A model generated the notes under the pieces. The model did no database searches. It saw only the letters and a program-made list of their open reading frames with translations, and was not told the origin of the DNA. A stretch of 64,000 nucleotides of DNA, taken from contig JAYTXU010000002.1 of assembly GCA_043742785.1 (NCBI GenBank), positions 1 to 64,000 on the forward strand, given 5' to 3'. Of this stretch, positions 56,678 to 63,919 are shown piece by piece. Source of the stretch: JACQCF01 sp043742785. Lineage in GTDB: Bacteria > Omnitrophota > Gorgyraeia > Zapsychrales > Fredricksoniimonadaceae. Each line of letters opens with the position of its first letter. Position 1 is the stretch's first letter. A program made the position numbers and the translations under genes.

Positions 56678-56704
56678 TTTTTATGGTCAAACTTTTTATC
56701 GCCT

Positions 56705-56720
56705 TCTGCTTGCCAGCAGA
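56705..56720 (-). promoter_or_regulatory. Hairpin in the 5' leader of the giant gene
   Basis: A perfect 6-bp inverted repeat (TCTGCT/AGCAGA) with a 4-nt loop lies in the predicted leader, 28 nt before the start codon. It has no U-tract and does not match a riboswitch I know. Its role is unknown. Confidence 0.4.
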
Positions 56721-56752
56721 TAATTCTCGACGATGCCGCCCCGTATAAACAG

Positions 56753-56780
56753 AGTATAACATATGATTCATAAATGACAA
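56753..56780 (-). promoter_or_regulatory. Sigma-70-type promoter of the giant gene
   Basis: Read on the minus strand, TTGTCA (56780-56775) is followed after 16 nt by TATACT (56758-56753). This places the transcription start near 56746 and leaves a leader of about 70 nt before the ATG at 56677. It is the only strong promoter-like sequence I see directly upstream of the giant ORF. Confidence 0.6.
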
Positions 56781-57079
56781 CTTTTTGAAAATCTTTTTAC
56801 ACATCTATACCCTTATGTTTCTAGCACTTACATCTGTGGTTGAAAATATTTTATTCTTTTTCAAAAATATTATTTATTAAAGAGGTTCTTTCTTTAATAT
56901 ATATTAAATCTTTATATACTTAAAAGTCCTTATTGAATTAGTCTAAAAATAGGGAGCTGTTCCTTAGTTTCCTGTTTCGCTGGCAGACAAATTAATCAAG
57001 CTCACCTGAAAGTAAGCACAATAAATTTCTCCATTAAGAGATTGTAGTGTACCATTTAAAAAACGCTTCCCAAGTGCAT

Positions 57080-57100
57080 TTATTTCCAGTCTGGAAATAA
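57080..57100. repeat. Perfect 10-bp inverted repeat with 1-nt centre
   Basis: TTATTTCCAG and its exact complement flank a single T. It lies in the divergent intergenic region with no U-tract on the expected side, so it looks more like a protein binding site than a terminator. The protein that would bind it is unknown. Confidence 0.5.
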
Positions 57101-57279
57101 AAAATTGCCACAATTGTTTGTTATTTATTCCATGGCCTGCTTTTTTATCCCATCATCTAGCGCCTTAATTTTAAAGAATTTACGTGCTCTATAATCAAAT
57201 TATATTTGATATATTATCAATATTATGTTACCCTATCCTTATCTTAAAAAGTAAATCTTTTAAAAAACATATAAATATA

Positions 57280-57310
57280 TTGATTAAATAACCATACTAT
57301 GGTATGGTTA
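57280..57310 (+). promoter_or_regulatory. brnTA promoter and operator palindrome
   Basis: TTGATT (57280-57285), 17 nt, TATGGT (57303-57308). An inverted repeat TAACCATA (57289-57296) and TATGGTTA (57303-57310) overlaps the -10. BrnT/BrnA systems are autoregulated by the antitoxin, so this is the likely operator. Confidence 0.6.
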
Positions 57311-57323
57311 TAGCGAGGGTCAG

Positions 57324-57599
57324 ATGAATGATTTTCTTTGGGATATCGAACGAGAAGCCGTCAATATCGCTAAACATGGCGTTGATTTTAGTACAGCTGC
57401 CCTAGTATTTAACGACCCTCAAAGAAAAGTTTTTATAGATTTAAAACATAGTCAAAACGAAGATCGGATGATCTGTATTGGTAAGCTTCACGATAAAGTT
57501 CTAACTGTTCGATTTATCTATCGCGATGGAAAAATTAGGATTTTTGGAGCAGGTTACTGGAGAAAAGGAAAAGACTACTATGAAAAAGAATTCTGCTGA
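57324..57599 (+). CDS. brnT: BrnT-family toxin (type II toxin-antitoxin)
   Basis: 91 residues, the usual BrnT length. It has the family's opening FLWDIEREAVNIAKHGVDF (WD...K...KHGV/I pattern), then DRMICIG, VRFIYRDGKIRIF, and an ending with the late Arg/Lys-Tyr pattern of the RelE-like fold. BrnT is a ribonuclease that halts growth by cutting RNA. ATG at 57324 is preceded by GAGGG. The antitoxin gene overlaps its 3' end by 20 bp, in the order toxin then antitoxin typical of brnTA. A palindromic operator lies directly upstream. Confidence 0.88.
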   Translation: MNDFLWDIEREAVNIAKHGVDFSTAALVFNDPQRKVFIDLKHSQNEDRMICIGKLHDKVLTVRFIYRDGKIRIFGAGYWRKGKDYYEKEFC

Positions 57600-57810
57600 T
57601 CCCTTGCTGCCTATAGGCGAATTAAAACAAATCGCTGACTTTTTACCTCCTCCTCACCAATTGGTCATGCCTGAAGCAACGGTTAAGGTGACTTTGTCAC
57701 TGACTAAGTCAAGTCTAGAATTCTTCAAACGAGAAGCCAAAAAGAACCACACTAAATATCAGAAAATGATCCGCGCTCTAGTTGACCGCTACGCCCATAT
57801 TAGTTCATAG
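57580..57810 (+). CDS. brnA: BrnA-family antitoxin
   Basis: 76 residues from the ATG at 57580; a longer in-frame start at 57526 is unlikely because it would lie deep within the toxin gene. The N-terminal half is the toxin-binding tail and the C-terminal half (VKVTLSLTKSSLEFFKREA then KMIRALVDRYA) is a ribbon-helix-helix DNA-binding domain. BrnA binds and blocks BrnT and represses the operon through the palindrome at 57289-57310. Its stop codon lies inside a palindromic repeat. Confidence 0.82.
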   Translation: MKKNSADPLLPIGELKQIADFLPPPHQLVMPEATVKVTLSLTKSSLEFFKREAKKNHTKYQKMIRALVDRYAHISS

Positions 57811-57836
57811 TTCACAGTGAACCATGAACTATGAAC
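57803..57836. repeat. Palindrome of the GTTCATAG family (copy 1)
   Basis: GTTCATAGTTCA and its exact complement flank a 10-nt centre. It overlaps the last codon of the antitoxin and is followed by ATTTTT, so it may also work as a terminator. A related palindrome lies at 59532-59567. Confidence 0.7.
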
Positions 57837-57843
57837 ATTTTTA

Positions 57844-57872
57844 TTTACACCCTTGCCTCCTTGTGCTAATAT
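57844..57872 (+). promoter_or_regulatory. Promoter of the HTH-phosphoribosyltransferase gene (leaderless)
   Basis: TTTACA (57844-57849), 17 nt, TAATAT (57867-57872). The ATG at 57880 begins 8 nt after the -10, at the expected transcription start, and there is no Shine-Dalgarno, so the mRNA is probably leaderless. Confidence 0.6.
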
Positions 57873-57879
57873 TTAATTC

Positions 57880-58857
57880 ATGAAAACATCTACTGGTCAA
57901 AAAATATTGGACTATCTTGCAAAAAACAAGCAATCAACCCCAAAAGACCTTTATAATCTCTTAGACCTGAGTCCTAGAGCCATTTTCAAACAACTTAGAA
58001 TTCTTTTAGAAAAAAATTTAATTCAAAAAATCGGAAGCCCTCCTAAAGTTTATTACCAGTTATCCCGCGATCCTATTGTCAAAAAAGAAAATTCTTTAGA
58101 TGAACAAACAATCCAAGCAATTAATAAAAACTTTTATTACATTTCCCCTAGGGGAACTGAAGAAATTGGTGTAAATGGATTTGAAGAATGGTGTCACAAA
58201 CAAAAACTGGATATAAATAAAACAGCTTCTGAATATCTCTCTACCTTAAAAAAATACGAGCAATTTAAAAATAACGGCCTTATTGATGGTTCCTCCAAAA
58301 TAACTTCAACTTTTCCTCAAGTAGCTTTGGATAAAATATTTTATCTGGATTTCTATGCTATCGAACGGTTCGGCAAAACGAGACTTGGGCAATTACTCTT
58401 GCTTGCAAAATCCAGCCAAAACAAAAAACAAATTTCTTTCTTAATGGAAACAATTAACCCCTCAATTCAAAAAATAATCAAAGAATTTAACATTGATGGA
58501 GTCGGCTTTATTCCTCCTAGTGTACGCCGCGAGACTCAATTAATGAACGAACTTAAAAAACGCCTTCCTATTAAACAAAAAATAATGTCTATTGTAAAAA
58601 CAAGATCTTCTGTCGTGGTAGCGCAAAAAACTCTAAGCAAACTTGCCGACCGTATTGAAAATGCCAAGCACACCATTATTGTAGAGGACAAGGTGCCTTT
58701 TAATAATATCTTGCTCATTGATGACGCTGTTGGTTCGGGCGCTACCCTTAATGAAACAGCCTCTCAAATCAAAGAAAAGAAACTTTGTAATGGCCTCTTA
58801 ATTGGTTTGGCTATTGTCGGAAGTTTTAAAGGCTTTGATGTCATCAGTGAAGTGTAA
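57880..58857 (+). CDS. Winged-helix regulator fused to a phosphoribosyltransferase domain
   Basis: 325 residues. Residues 1-65 form a winged helix (KILDYLAKN, then LSPRAIFKQLRILLEKNLI and a KVYYQL wing), as in ArsR-like repressors. The C-terminal domain ends in NILLIDDAVGSGATLNETA (about residues 277-295), the PRPP-binding loop of type I phosphoribosyltransferases; IPPSVRRETQLMNEL before it resembles ComF-like proteins. The fusion suggests a regulator that senses a nucleotide or PRPP, but catalytic activity is also possible. It lies between two toxin-antitoxin pairs on the same strand. The promoter placement predicts a leaderless mRNA. Confidence 0.75.
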   Translation: MKTSTGQKILDYLAKNKQSTPKDLYNLLDLSPRAIFKQLRILLEKNLIQKIGSPPKVYYQLSRDPIVKKENSLDEQTIQAINKNFYYISPRGTEEIGVNGFEEWCHKQKLDINKTASEYLSTLKKYEQFKNNGLIDGSSKITSTFPQVALDKIFYLDFYAIERFGKTRLGQLLLLAKSSQNKKQISFLMETINPSIQKIIKEFNIDGVGFIPPSVRRETQLMNELKKRLPIKQKIMSIVKTRSSVVVAQKTLSKLADRIENAKHTIIVEDKVPFNNILLIDDAVGSGATLNETASQIKEKKLCNGLLIGLAIVGSFKGFDVISEV

Positions 58858-58903
58858 AATCAGAACCTGTGGCTAATTTATCCAGATGTATTCATTTGTA
58901 TGC

Positions 58904-58932
58904 TTGACAACTACAAAAACATACGATATATT
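58904..58932 (+). promoter_or_regulatory. Promoter of the RHH/RelE toxin-antitoxin pair
   Basis: TTGACA (58904-58909), 17 nt, TATATT (58927-58932), close to consensus. GTATG just before the -35 and CATAC in the spacer form a split inverted repeat that could be the antitoxin operator. Confidence 0.7.
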
Positions 58933-59001
58933 TATAGTAGCCTTGATTAAAAAATATCGAGGCTCTAACCCCTGGGCTAAAGTTTAAAAAGGAGTTTTTA
59001 T

Positions 59002-59244
59002 ATGAGTAAAATTGTATCTATCCGCCTACCTGATGATGTTTACAAAGAAGTGGTCAAAGCCTCCAAAGCTGAGCACAGACCTGTTTCTAATTTTATCACC
59101 CATGCTGTCATGAATGCGGTCGCTAACCTTTTTAAAGTCAGCGATAAAGAAATGAAAGAAATATTGGCGGATAAGGAACTGTTGAGAGACTTGGAAATTG
59201 GTAGACAGCAGTATAGAGAGGGGAAAGGTCACTTCGTTGAGTAA
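59002..59244 (+). CDS. Ribbon-helix-helix antitoxin
   Basis: 80 residues. KIVSIRLPDDVYKEVVKAS is the classic ribbon and first helix of a CopG/RelB-type repressor, followed by PVSNFITHAVMNAV as the second helix. The acidic tail would wrap the toxin. AAGGAG lies 8 nt before the ATG. The toxin start overlaps its last codons, so the two are translated together. It very likely neutralises the toxin that follows and represses its own promoter. Confidence 0.82.
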   Translation: MSKIVSIRLPDDVYKEVVKASKAEHRPVSNFITHAVMNAVANLFKVSDKEMKEILADKELLRDLEIGRQQYREGKGHFVE

Positions 59245-59521
59245 TTATACGGTTTTTGAAACCCAGCATTTTCAAGACGAGTTTTCAAAATTCTCATTTT
59301 CTCAAAGAGAAAAACTACTAGAAAAAATTCGTTCCTTTGTTTACACTCAACTAAAAAATAATCCTTATTACGGATCAAATATCAAAAAACTAAAAGACAA
59401 GCTGCCTGAAACATGGCGTTATCGAATAGGTGACTACCGTTTAACCTATGAAATCGACAAAGAAAATAAAACGATCGTTATTTATTCTTTTCGTCACCGC
59501 AAAGAAGCCTATGACCAATAA
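59237..59521 (+). CDS. RelE/ParE-type toxin
   Basis: 94 residues from the TTG at 59237, chosen because AGAGGGGAAAGG lies just before it; a longer TTG start at 59198 is possible. The protein has the RelE-superfamily layout: a helical hairpin (FSQREKLLEKIRSFV), then KLPETWRYRIGDYRLTYEID and IVIYSFRHRKEAY, with the conserved Arg/Tyr pattern and C-terminal HRKEAY. Such toxins cleave mRNA on the ribosome (RelE) or inhibit gyrase (ParE); the ending favours RelE/StbE. It overlaps the antitoxin gene and is convergent with the methyltransferase gene. Confidence 0.82.
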   Translation: MSNYTVFETQHFQDEFSKFSFSQREKLLEKIRSFVYTQLKNNPYYGSNIKKLKDKLPETWRYRIGDYRLTYEIDKENKTIVIYSFRHRKEAYDQ

Positions 59522-59531
59522 AATTCCGTAT

Positions 59532-59567
59532 AGTTCATAGTACATAGTGAACTATGTACTATGAACT
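59532..59567. repeat. Palindrome of the GTTCATAG family (copy 2)
   Basis: A perfect 17-bp inverted repeat (AGTTCATAGTACATAGT and complement) with a 2-nt centre, between two convergent genes. It covers the last codons and the stop of the minus-strand methyltransferase. It may act as a two-way terminator. Its arms resemble those at 57803-57836. Confidence 0.75.
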
Positions 59568-60784
59568 TTCGGAAACGGAAACAGGAAGGACCCTCCGCTT
59601 TTCAAAAACCTTTTTTCTCGAGCTAAAATGTTCTTCTTAAAATGCCAGGGCAATACCAAATAAACATCGGGTTTGCGAAAACTGGCTTCTTTTTGGGAAA
59701 TAATAGGTATCTTTGTTCCTGGGCAAAAACGCCCCCATTTATCTTCATTGATCTCTGCCATAAACGAAATTTCTTTTGATGTCAGCCCACAAAACTGCAG
59801 CAAAACATTTCCCTTGGTCGATGCCCCGTAACCTGCGATGGTTTTCCCTTTGGAAATCAGCTGATTAATTCTCTGGAGCAACTCTTGACGATGCTTTAAA
59901 ATATTTTTAGAAAAATCTTTAAGTCTTTTTTCATCCTGCTTTTCGACCTTGATAATTGTTTCAACCTCTGCCTTAACCTCACGAAAAGAGGAGTCCTTGT
60001 GAGCCAACATCACCCTTAAACTACCCCCATTGATTGTATTAAAACTGCAGCTGACAATTTTTAAGCAAACCTTATCTGCCAGCCATTTAATTGAGCTCAA
60101 ACCATAGTAGGTGGCATGTTCGTGACAGATAGCATCATAGCTATTCTTTTTTAACATAGCGGGCCTATAGCCCTGTTCCAGCACTAGAACGCCCTCTTTG
60201 GCCAGAGAGTCTTGCACCTTCTTAAGAAAAGATACGGGGTCATTGAAATCGTAAAGAACCGCCACCGCCATAATCAGCTTGGCTTTGCCTAATTTGCTTT
60301 TAAACGTTTTCTTAGGGAAAAAATCCTCAATAACCTTGATCGATGGGTGATAATGTTTTTTAAACTTACCGACGAGAGGATCGATGCCTATAAGATTTAA
60401 ATCCTTTCCACAAAAAGCTTCAAGCAGGGTTCCGTCATTGCTGCCGATATCGATAACCGTGTCTTTCTCTTTAAGCTGAACAAAGCTTCCAACCGCTTTA
60501 GCCAATCTTTTCAGATGACTCTTCATGCTTTCATTAAGACCTGAACGATACCCGTAGCTGTTCCCAAAAAGAAGCTTAGGATCAAAAGAGTTTTTTAATT
60601 GAAGCAGACCACAAACTTTCTTAGGATCACCCTGACAAACCACAAGCTCCAGTGGCCCTTGAGGTACTTTTTCATTTTTAGTTTTTGGGAAAATACCTGT
60701 CAACGCCATCGTACCTAGATTACAAATGGATACCAGTTGAGTGTTGTGACAGATACGGCAGACTTTAATAGGCTTGATGGTCAT
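59552..60784 (-). CDS. SAM-dependent sugar C-methyltransferase
   Basis: 410 residues, the normal length of the family. Domains in order: an N-terminal zinc-binding part (CRICHN at residues 9-14 with later Cys residues), a class I methyltransferase core with VIDIGSNDGTLLEAF (SAM-binding loop), a CHEHATYYGLSSI segment typical of NDP-hexose C-methyltransferases (TylC3/CloU type), and a C-terminal Rossmann-like part (IAGYGASTKGNVLL). Such enzymes put a C-methyl branch on keto-deoxysugars. It follows the ATPase gene by 24 nt and is probably cotranscribed with it. The last codons fall in a palindromic repeat. Confidence 0.85.
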   Translation of the reverse strand: MTIKPIKVCRICHNTQLVSICNLGTMALTGIFPKTKNEKVPQGPLELVVCQGDPKKVCGLLQLKNSFDPKLLFGNSYGYRSGLNESMKSHLKRLAKAVGSFVQLKEKDTVIDIGSNDGTLLEAFCGKDLNLIGIDPLVGKFKKHYHPSIKVIEDFFPKKTFKSKLGKAKLIMAVAVLYDFNDPVSFLKKVQDSLAKEGVLVLEQGYRPAMLKKNSYDAICHEHATYYGLSSIKWLADKVCLKIVSCSFNTINGGSLRVMLAHKDSSFREVKAEVETIIKVEKQDEKRLKDFSKNILKHRQELLQRINQLISKGKTIAGYGASTKGNVLLQFCGLTSKEISFMAEINEDKWGRFCPGTKIPIISQKEASFRKPDVYLVLPWHFKKNILAREKRFLKSGGSFLFPFPKVHST

Positions 60785-60808
60785 GGAAATCAGTACTGCT
60801 GTTATTCT

Positions 60809-61996
60809 TTAATTAAACAACCCCGCAAGAAATAAGGGTCGCCGCATACCATCCATCTCATAACTGTCCGAGAAAATAATCTTTCTTTGGACATCAATTC
60901 CCTTGAACTGGCTTCTACCTTTTCCCTTACCGCCGATTTCAAAGACAATATCTTCAGAATCACGAATAAGATAATCCGGTGTTTTCTGACCACGCATTGA
61001 TTTAAGATAAAAAACTTCTTTGCCTGAAGATCTTATGGCTTCTACAAAAAAATCTTCACGCAAACCACCAATCGCTTCACTAAACGATCTATATAAAAGT
61101 CGATACGGCAAAGCCATGACAACCTTAGGCTCCTTTAACACATTGCTCCCTTTTGGAAAAACTTGATGCAAAACAAAAGCTCTCTCCAAAAGCGTAATAT
61201 ACTGCTCCGCTTTATACTTCGAAATATGAACATTCTTTGCAGCCGTTGAATAATTAATCCCATCTACCCCCGAAAGTCCAATAAAACGAACAAGATGCTC
61301 AATTTTATCCAATTCATCAGTTAAAAGTTTTGCTATGCGTGGAATATCTTTATGGATAACAGTTTTAAGAATATTTTCTAAAAGCTTTAACGGTTGAGGC
61401 TCCCTCAAAGCAAAAGGCATAAGACCTCCTTGAATATATGCTGAAAAATGTTCCCCTACTTTAAAAGTATCTGAAGGAATATTTTTCTCAACAATATCCC
61501 GAAGGGTTAATACATCAAACTTTTGTCCATACTTAAATAATGCATATTCCCGCAACGAAAAAGGATAGATGATCTTAAGCAAAACGCGTCGTGACAAATC
61601 ATACCCTGACTCATACATTCCCAACGCTGTGGAACTGGTGAAGATCACCTTAATATGAAGAACATCGTAGATCTTCTTAAGATCAGCCTCAAAGCGAGAA
61701 TAAAAATGAACCTCATCCAATAAGAACAATTTAATCTGCATTGTTTCATGCAAGATCTTGACGATAGAAAAAAGATCTCCCTCCATTGCATCTAGCGATA
61801 TGTAAAATGACTCTTTATTAGCCATAGCTAATTGCTTAAGTAGAATGGTTTTACCCGCACCACGGGGGCCAACAATTCCAATAAAATGATCTCCATTATC
61901 TTTAACAATCTCTTCATAGAGCGTACGTTTCTGATCAAATTTCTGACCATCTTCTTTAGCCAGACGATCAAATTCAAGCAATTGATTAATATTCAT
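60809..61996 (-). CDS. AAA+ ATPase with DUF4143 domain
   Basis: 395 residues from the ATG at 61996, chosen because GGAGGAG lies 4 nt before it. The N-terminal AAA domain has GIVGPRGAGKTILLKQL (Walker A) and IKLFLLDEVHFYSRF (Walker B), then FTSSTALGM as sensor. The C-terminal half is a DUF4143-type nuclease-like fold (KTPDYLIRD, then IVFEIGGKGKG). This common family (AAA_14 plus DUF4143) has no settled role; a link to mobile elements is often suspected. A strong promoter lies upstream. It sits within the sugar genes but does not look like one of them. Confidence 0.85.
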   Translation of the reverse strand: MNINQLLEFDRLAKEDGQKFDQKRTLYEEIVKDNGDHFIGIVGPRGAGKTILLKQLAMANKESFYISLDAMEGDLFSIVKILHETMQIKLFLLDEVHFYSRFEADLKKIYDVLHIKVIFTSSTALGMYESGYDLSRRVLLKIIYPFSLREYALFKYGQKFDVLTLRDIVEKNIPSDTFKVGEHFSAYIQGGLMPFALREPQPLKLLENILKTVIHKDIPRIAKLLTDELDKIEHLVRFIGLSGVDGINYSTAAKNVHISKYKAEQYITLLERAFVLHQVFPKGSNVLKEPKVVMALPYRLLYRSFSEAIGGLREDFFVEAIRSSGKEVFYLKSMRGQKTPDYLIRDSEDIVFEIGGKGKGRSQFKGIDVQRKIIFSDSYEMDGMRRPLFLAGLFN

Positions 61997-62025
61997 TTTC
62001 TCCTCCAAAACTCTTATTTCTTACA

Positions 62026-62053
62026 AATATAGCATTTAATTGCATCTTGTCAA
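62026..62053 (-). promoter_or_regulatory. Promoter of the AAA ATPase-methyltransferase unit
   Basis: On the minus strand, TTGACA (62053-62048), 16 nt, TATATT (62031-62026). The start codon at 61996 lies about 25 nt beyond the expected transcription start. TATAC/GTATA arms around 62072-62086 could be an operator. Confidence 0.7.
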
Positions 62054-62105
62054 ATTATTTTACATAATGATATACATTTTGTATAACAGTGTGTTTAAAT
62101 TGCTG

Positions 62106-62807
62106 TCATTTAATATTATCACTGTTTTTCAAAGAAAGAGTCGCCGCTACATATCGAAAGAAGGTTCCAACCAATTTTTTATTACCACACCCGGCGCGTC
62201 TTGGCCCATAAACAGAGGGCATCTCCAACATTCTTGTATCGCTTCTTTGCCAATGATGCAGCAATCGTATCGAATACTCCCCAAATCCATAAAAAATATC
62301 TTCCTTAAAATTCAAAGGTAGCACGGATCTCTTAAAAACAAAGAAACCAAAAAGGTGATCCGTTAATAGACTGCCTGTGCGTATTTGAATAAACTTATTA
62401 AACAACCAGCTAGCCATGCTTCTCCAAGGAGGAGACATTGATCCTCCTTTAATAAATCGAGAGGCCGAAATCACGTCGTAGTCAACGATTGCCTTGAGCA
62501 TCTTTGATAGATCGCTTGGGTTGTGATTAAAATCTGAATCCATAATAACAAGGATTAATCCCTTTGCTTCCTCAATGCCGCGGGCAATGGCTCGAGCAAA
62601 GCCAAGATTCTCCCTTCTCACAATAACCCTAACCTTGGGATTTTTTATTTCGTTAACCTTCTGAGCTGTGCCGTCAGAGCTTTGATCATCAACAACTAAG
62701 ATTTCATACGCGTAATCTTGAACTTCTTTTTCAATGGCTGTTATCAAAGGCAGGATATTTTGGGATTCATTAAAGGTGGGGAGGATAATGGAGACGTCAG
62801 GCTTCAT
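62106..62807 (-). CDS. GT2 glycosyltransferase, polyprenol-phosphate mannosyltransferase-like
   Basis: 233 residues. VSIILPTFNESQNILPLI, then ILVVDDQSSDGTA and VIMDSDFNHNPSD (the DxD) match DPM1-like family 2 enzymes, which charge a lipid carrier with a sugar on the cytoplasmic face. There is no TM pair at the end, as in the short DPM1 form. Its ATG overlaps the stop of the aminotransferase gene (ATGA), so the two are coupled. It probably acts on the sugar made by its neighbours. Confidence 0.85.
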   Translation of the reverse strand: MKPDVSIILPTFNESQNILPLITAIEKEVQDYAYEILVVDDQSSDGTAQKVNEIKNPKVRVIVRRENLGFARAIARGIEEAKGLILVIMDSDFNHNPSDLSKMLKAIVDYDVISASRFIKGGSMSPPWRSMASWLFNKFIQIRTGSLLTDHLFGFFVFKRSVLPLNFKEDIFYGFGEYSIRLLHHWQRSDTRMLEMPSVYGPRRAGCGNKKLVGTFFRYVAATLSLKNSDNIK

Positions 62808-63919
62808 TTATTTTTCTTTAAACTAATTAAGCAGTCACAGATATATTTAATTTCTTCGTTTTTAATCTCAACAAAGGAAGGGAGGCTGATCACATCCTTT
62901 GAAACCTCTTCAGCAACGGGGAGAATCGATAACTTGTAAAGAGGCATGAGGCTGGCTGGATAAAAACCTGGCCTTGTTTCAATGCCCCTTCTTTCCAAAC
63001 GCTTGATCAAAGTATCCCTCGAGCAGCCAAACTTTTCAGGAGAAATGCTAATGGCAACACACCAAACAAGAGGACCTACCTCCTTTTTAAACTGCTGAAA
63101 AATCACGCCTTCCTGCCCATCTAATTCTCTTTGATATTGCTCATAGATTCTTTTTTTAGAAGCCGTTATTGTCTTTAGTTTATTAAGCGCTGCCACCCCA
63201 ATTGCTGCCTGCAAATTGGTTAAACGAAAATTGTGTCCAATCACCGTATGCCAATAACGTTTCTTACTTTTCATCCCGTGATCACGAATCAATTGCATGC
63301 GTTCTTGAAGATTTTTATCGTCTGTTACCACACACCCGCCTTCACCCATACTGATTGTTTTAGTCGCCTGAAAACTAAAACACCCCACGTCTCCAAAAGT
63401 TCCTGCTAGCTTTCCCAAATACTTCGAAAGAAAAGCCTGTGCAGAATCTTCAATAAGAAATAATTTATGCTTATCCGCTATTTGCTTGATCACCTTCATG
63501 TCTCCCACATTACCATAAGGATGGACGACAATGATGGCCTTTGTTTTTTTCGTTATCCCTTGTTGAATTTGTTGCGGATCAATACACCACGTCTTAGGAT
63601 CTATATCAACAAAGACCGGCTTTGCTTGGAGACTTAAAACCATGTTAGCCGCTGCCATAAAACCAAAACCTGAAATAATAACTTCATCGTTTGGTTTAAT
63701 ATTCAAAGCAAGCAGGGCTAGATGGATTGCTGAGGTCCCACTGCTTGTTGTAATGCAGAATTTCTTCTTATGCAGACGTGCAAATCTTTTTTCAAACTCC
63801 TCCACATAGGGACCGTGCGAGATTCTCGTTGTTAAAAGAGCTCTCTTAAGGAGCTTTTGCTCCTCAATACCTAGAAAAGGCTTTGCCCATGGAATTTTTT
63901 TAGGAATCTTTTTTGTCAT
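62804..63919 (-). CDS. DegT/DnrJ/EryC1/StrS-family sugar aminotransferase
   Basis: 371 residues, standard length. CITTSSGTSAIHLALLAL binds PLP phosphate, LIEDSAQAF supplies the Asp that contacts the PLP ring, and FSFQATKTISMGEGG holds the Schiff-base Lys; RLTNLQAAIG is also typical. These enzymes add an amino group to NDP-4-keto (or 3-keto) sugars for surface polysaccharides; GDP-perosamine synthase and PseC are close types. The start overlaps the previous gene by 20 bp and the next gene starts within its stop, so this is an operon. Confidence 0.9.
   Translation of the reverse strand: MTKKIPKKIPWAKPFLGIEEQKLLKRALLTTRISHGPYVEEFEKRFARLHKKKFCITTSSGTSAIHLALLALNIKPNDEVIISGFGFMAAANMVLSLQAKPVFVDIDPKTWCIDPQQIQQGITKKTKAIIVVHPYGNVGDMKVIKQIADKHKLFLIEDSAQAFLSKYLGKLAGTFGDVGCFSFQATKTISMGEGGCVVTDDKNLQERMQLIRDHGMKSKKRYWHTVIGHNFRLTNLQAAIGVAALNKLKTITASKKRIYEQYQRELDGQEGVIFQQFKKEVGPLVWCVAISISPEKFGCSRDTLIKRLERRGIETRPGFYPASLMPLYKLSILPVAEEVSKDVISLPSFVEIKNEEIKYICDCLISLKKNK

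Larger units (their letters stand above)
56678..57323. other. AT-rich divergent intergenic region
   Basis: About 650 bp separate the giant gene (leftward) from the BrnT/BrnA pair (rightward). It holds the giant-gene promoter and leader hairpin on the left, a perfect 10-bp inverted repeat around 57090, and the brnTA promoter/operator on the right. I see no credible coding sequence between them. Confidence 0.7.
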
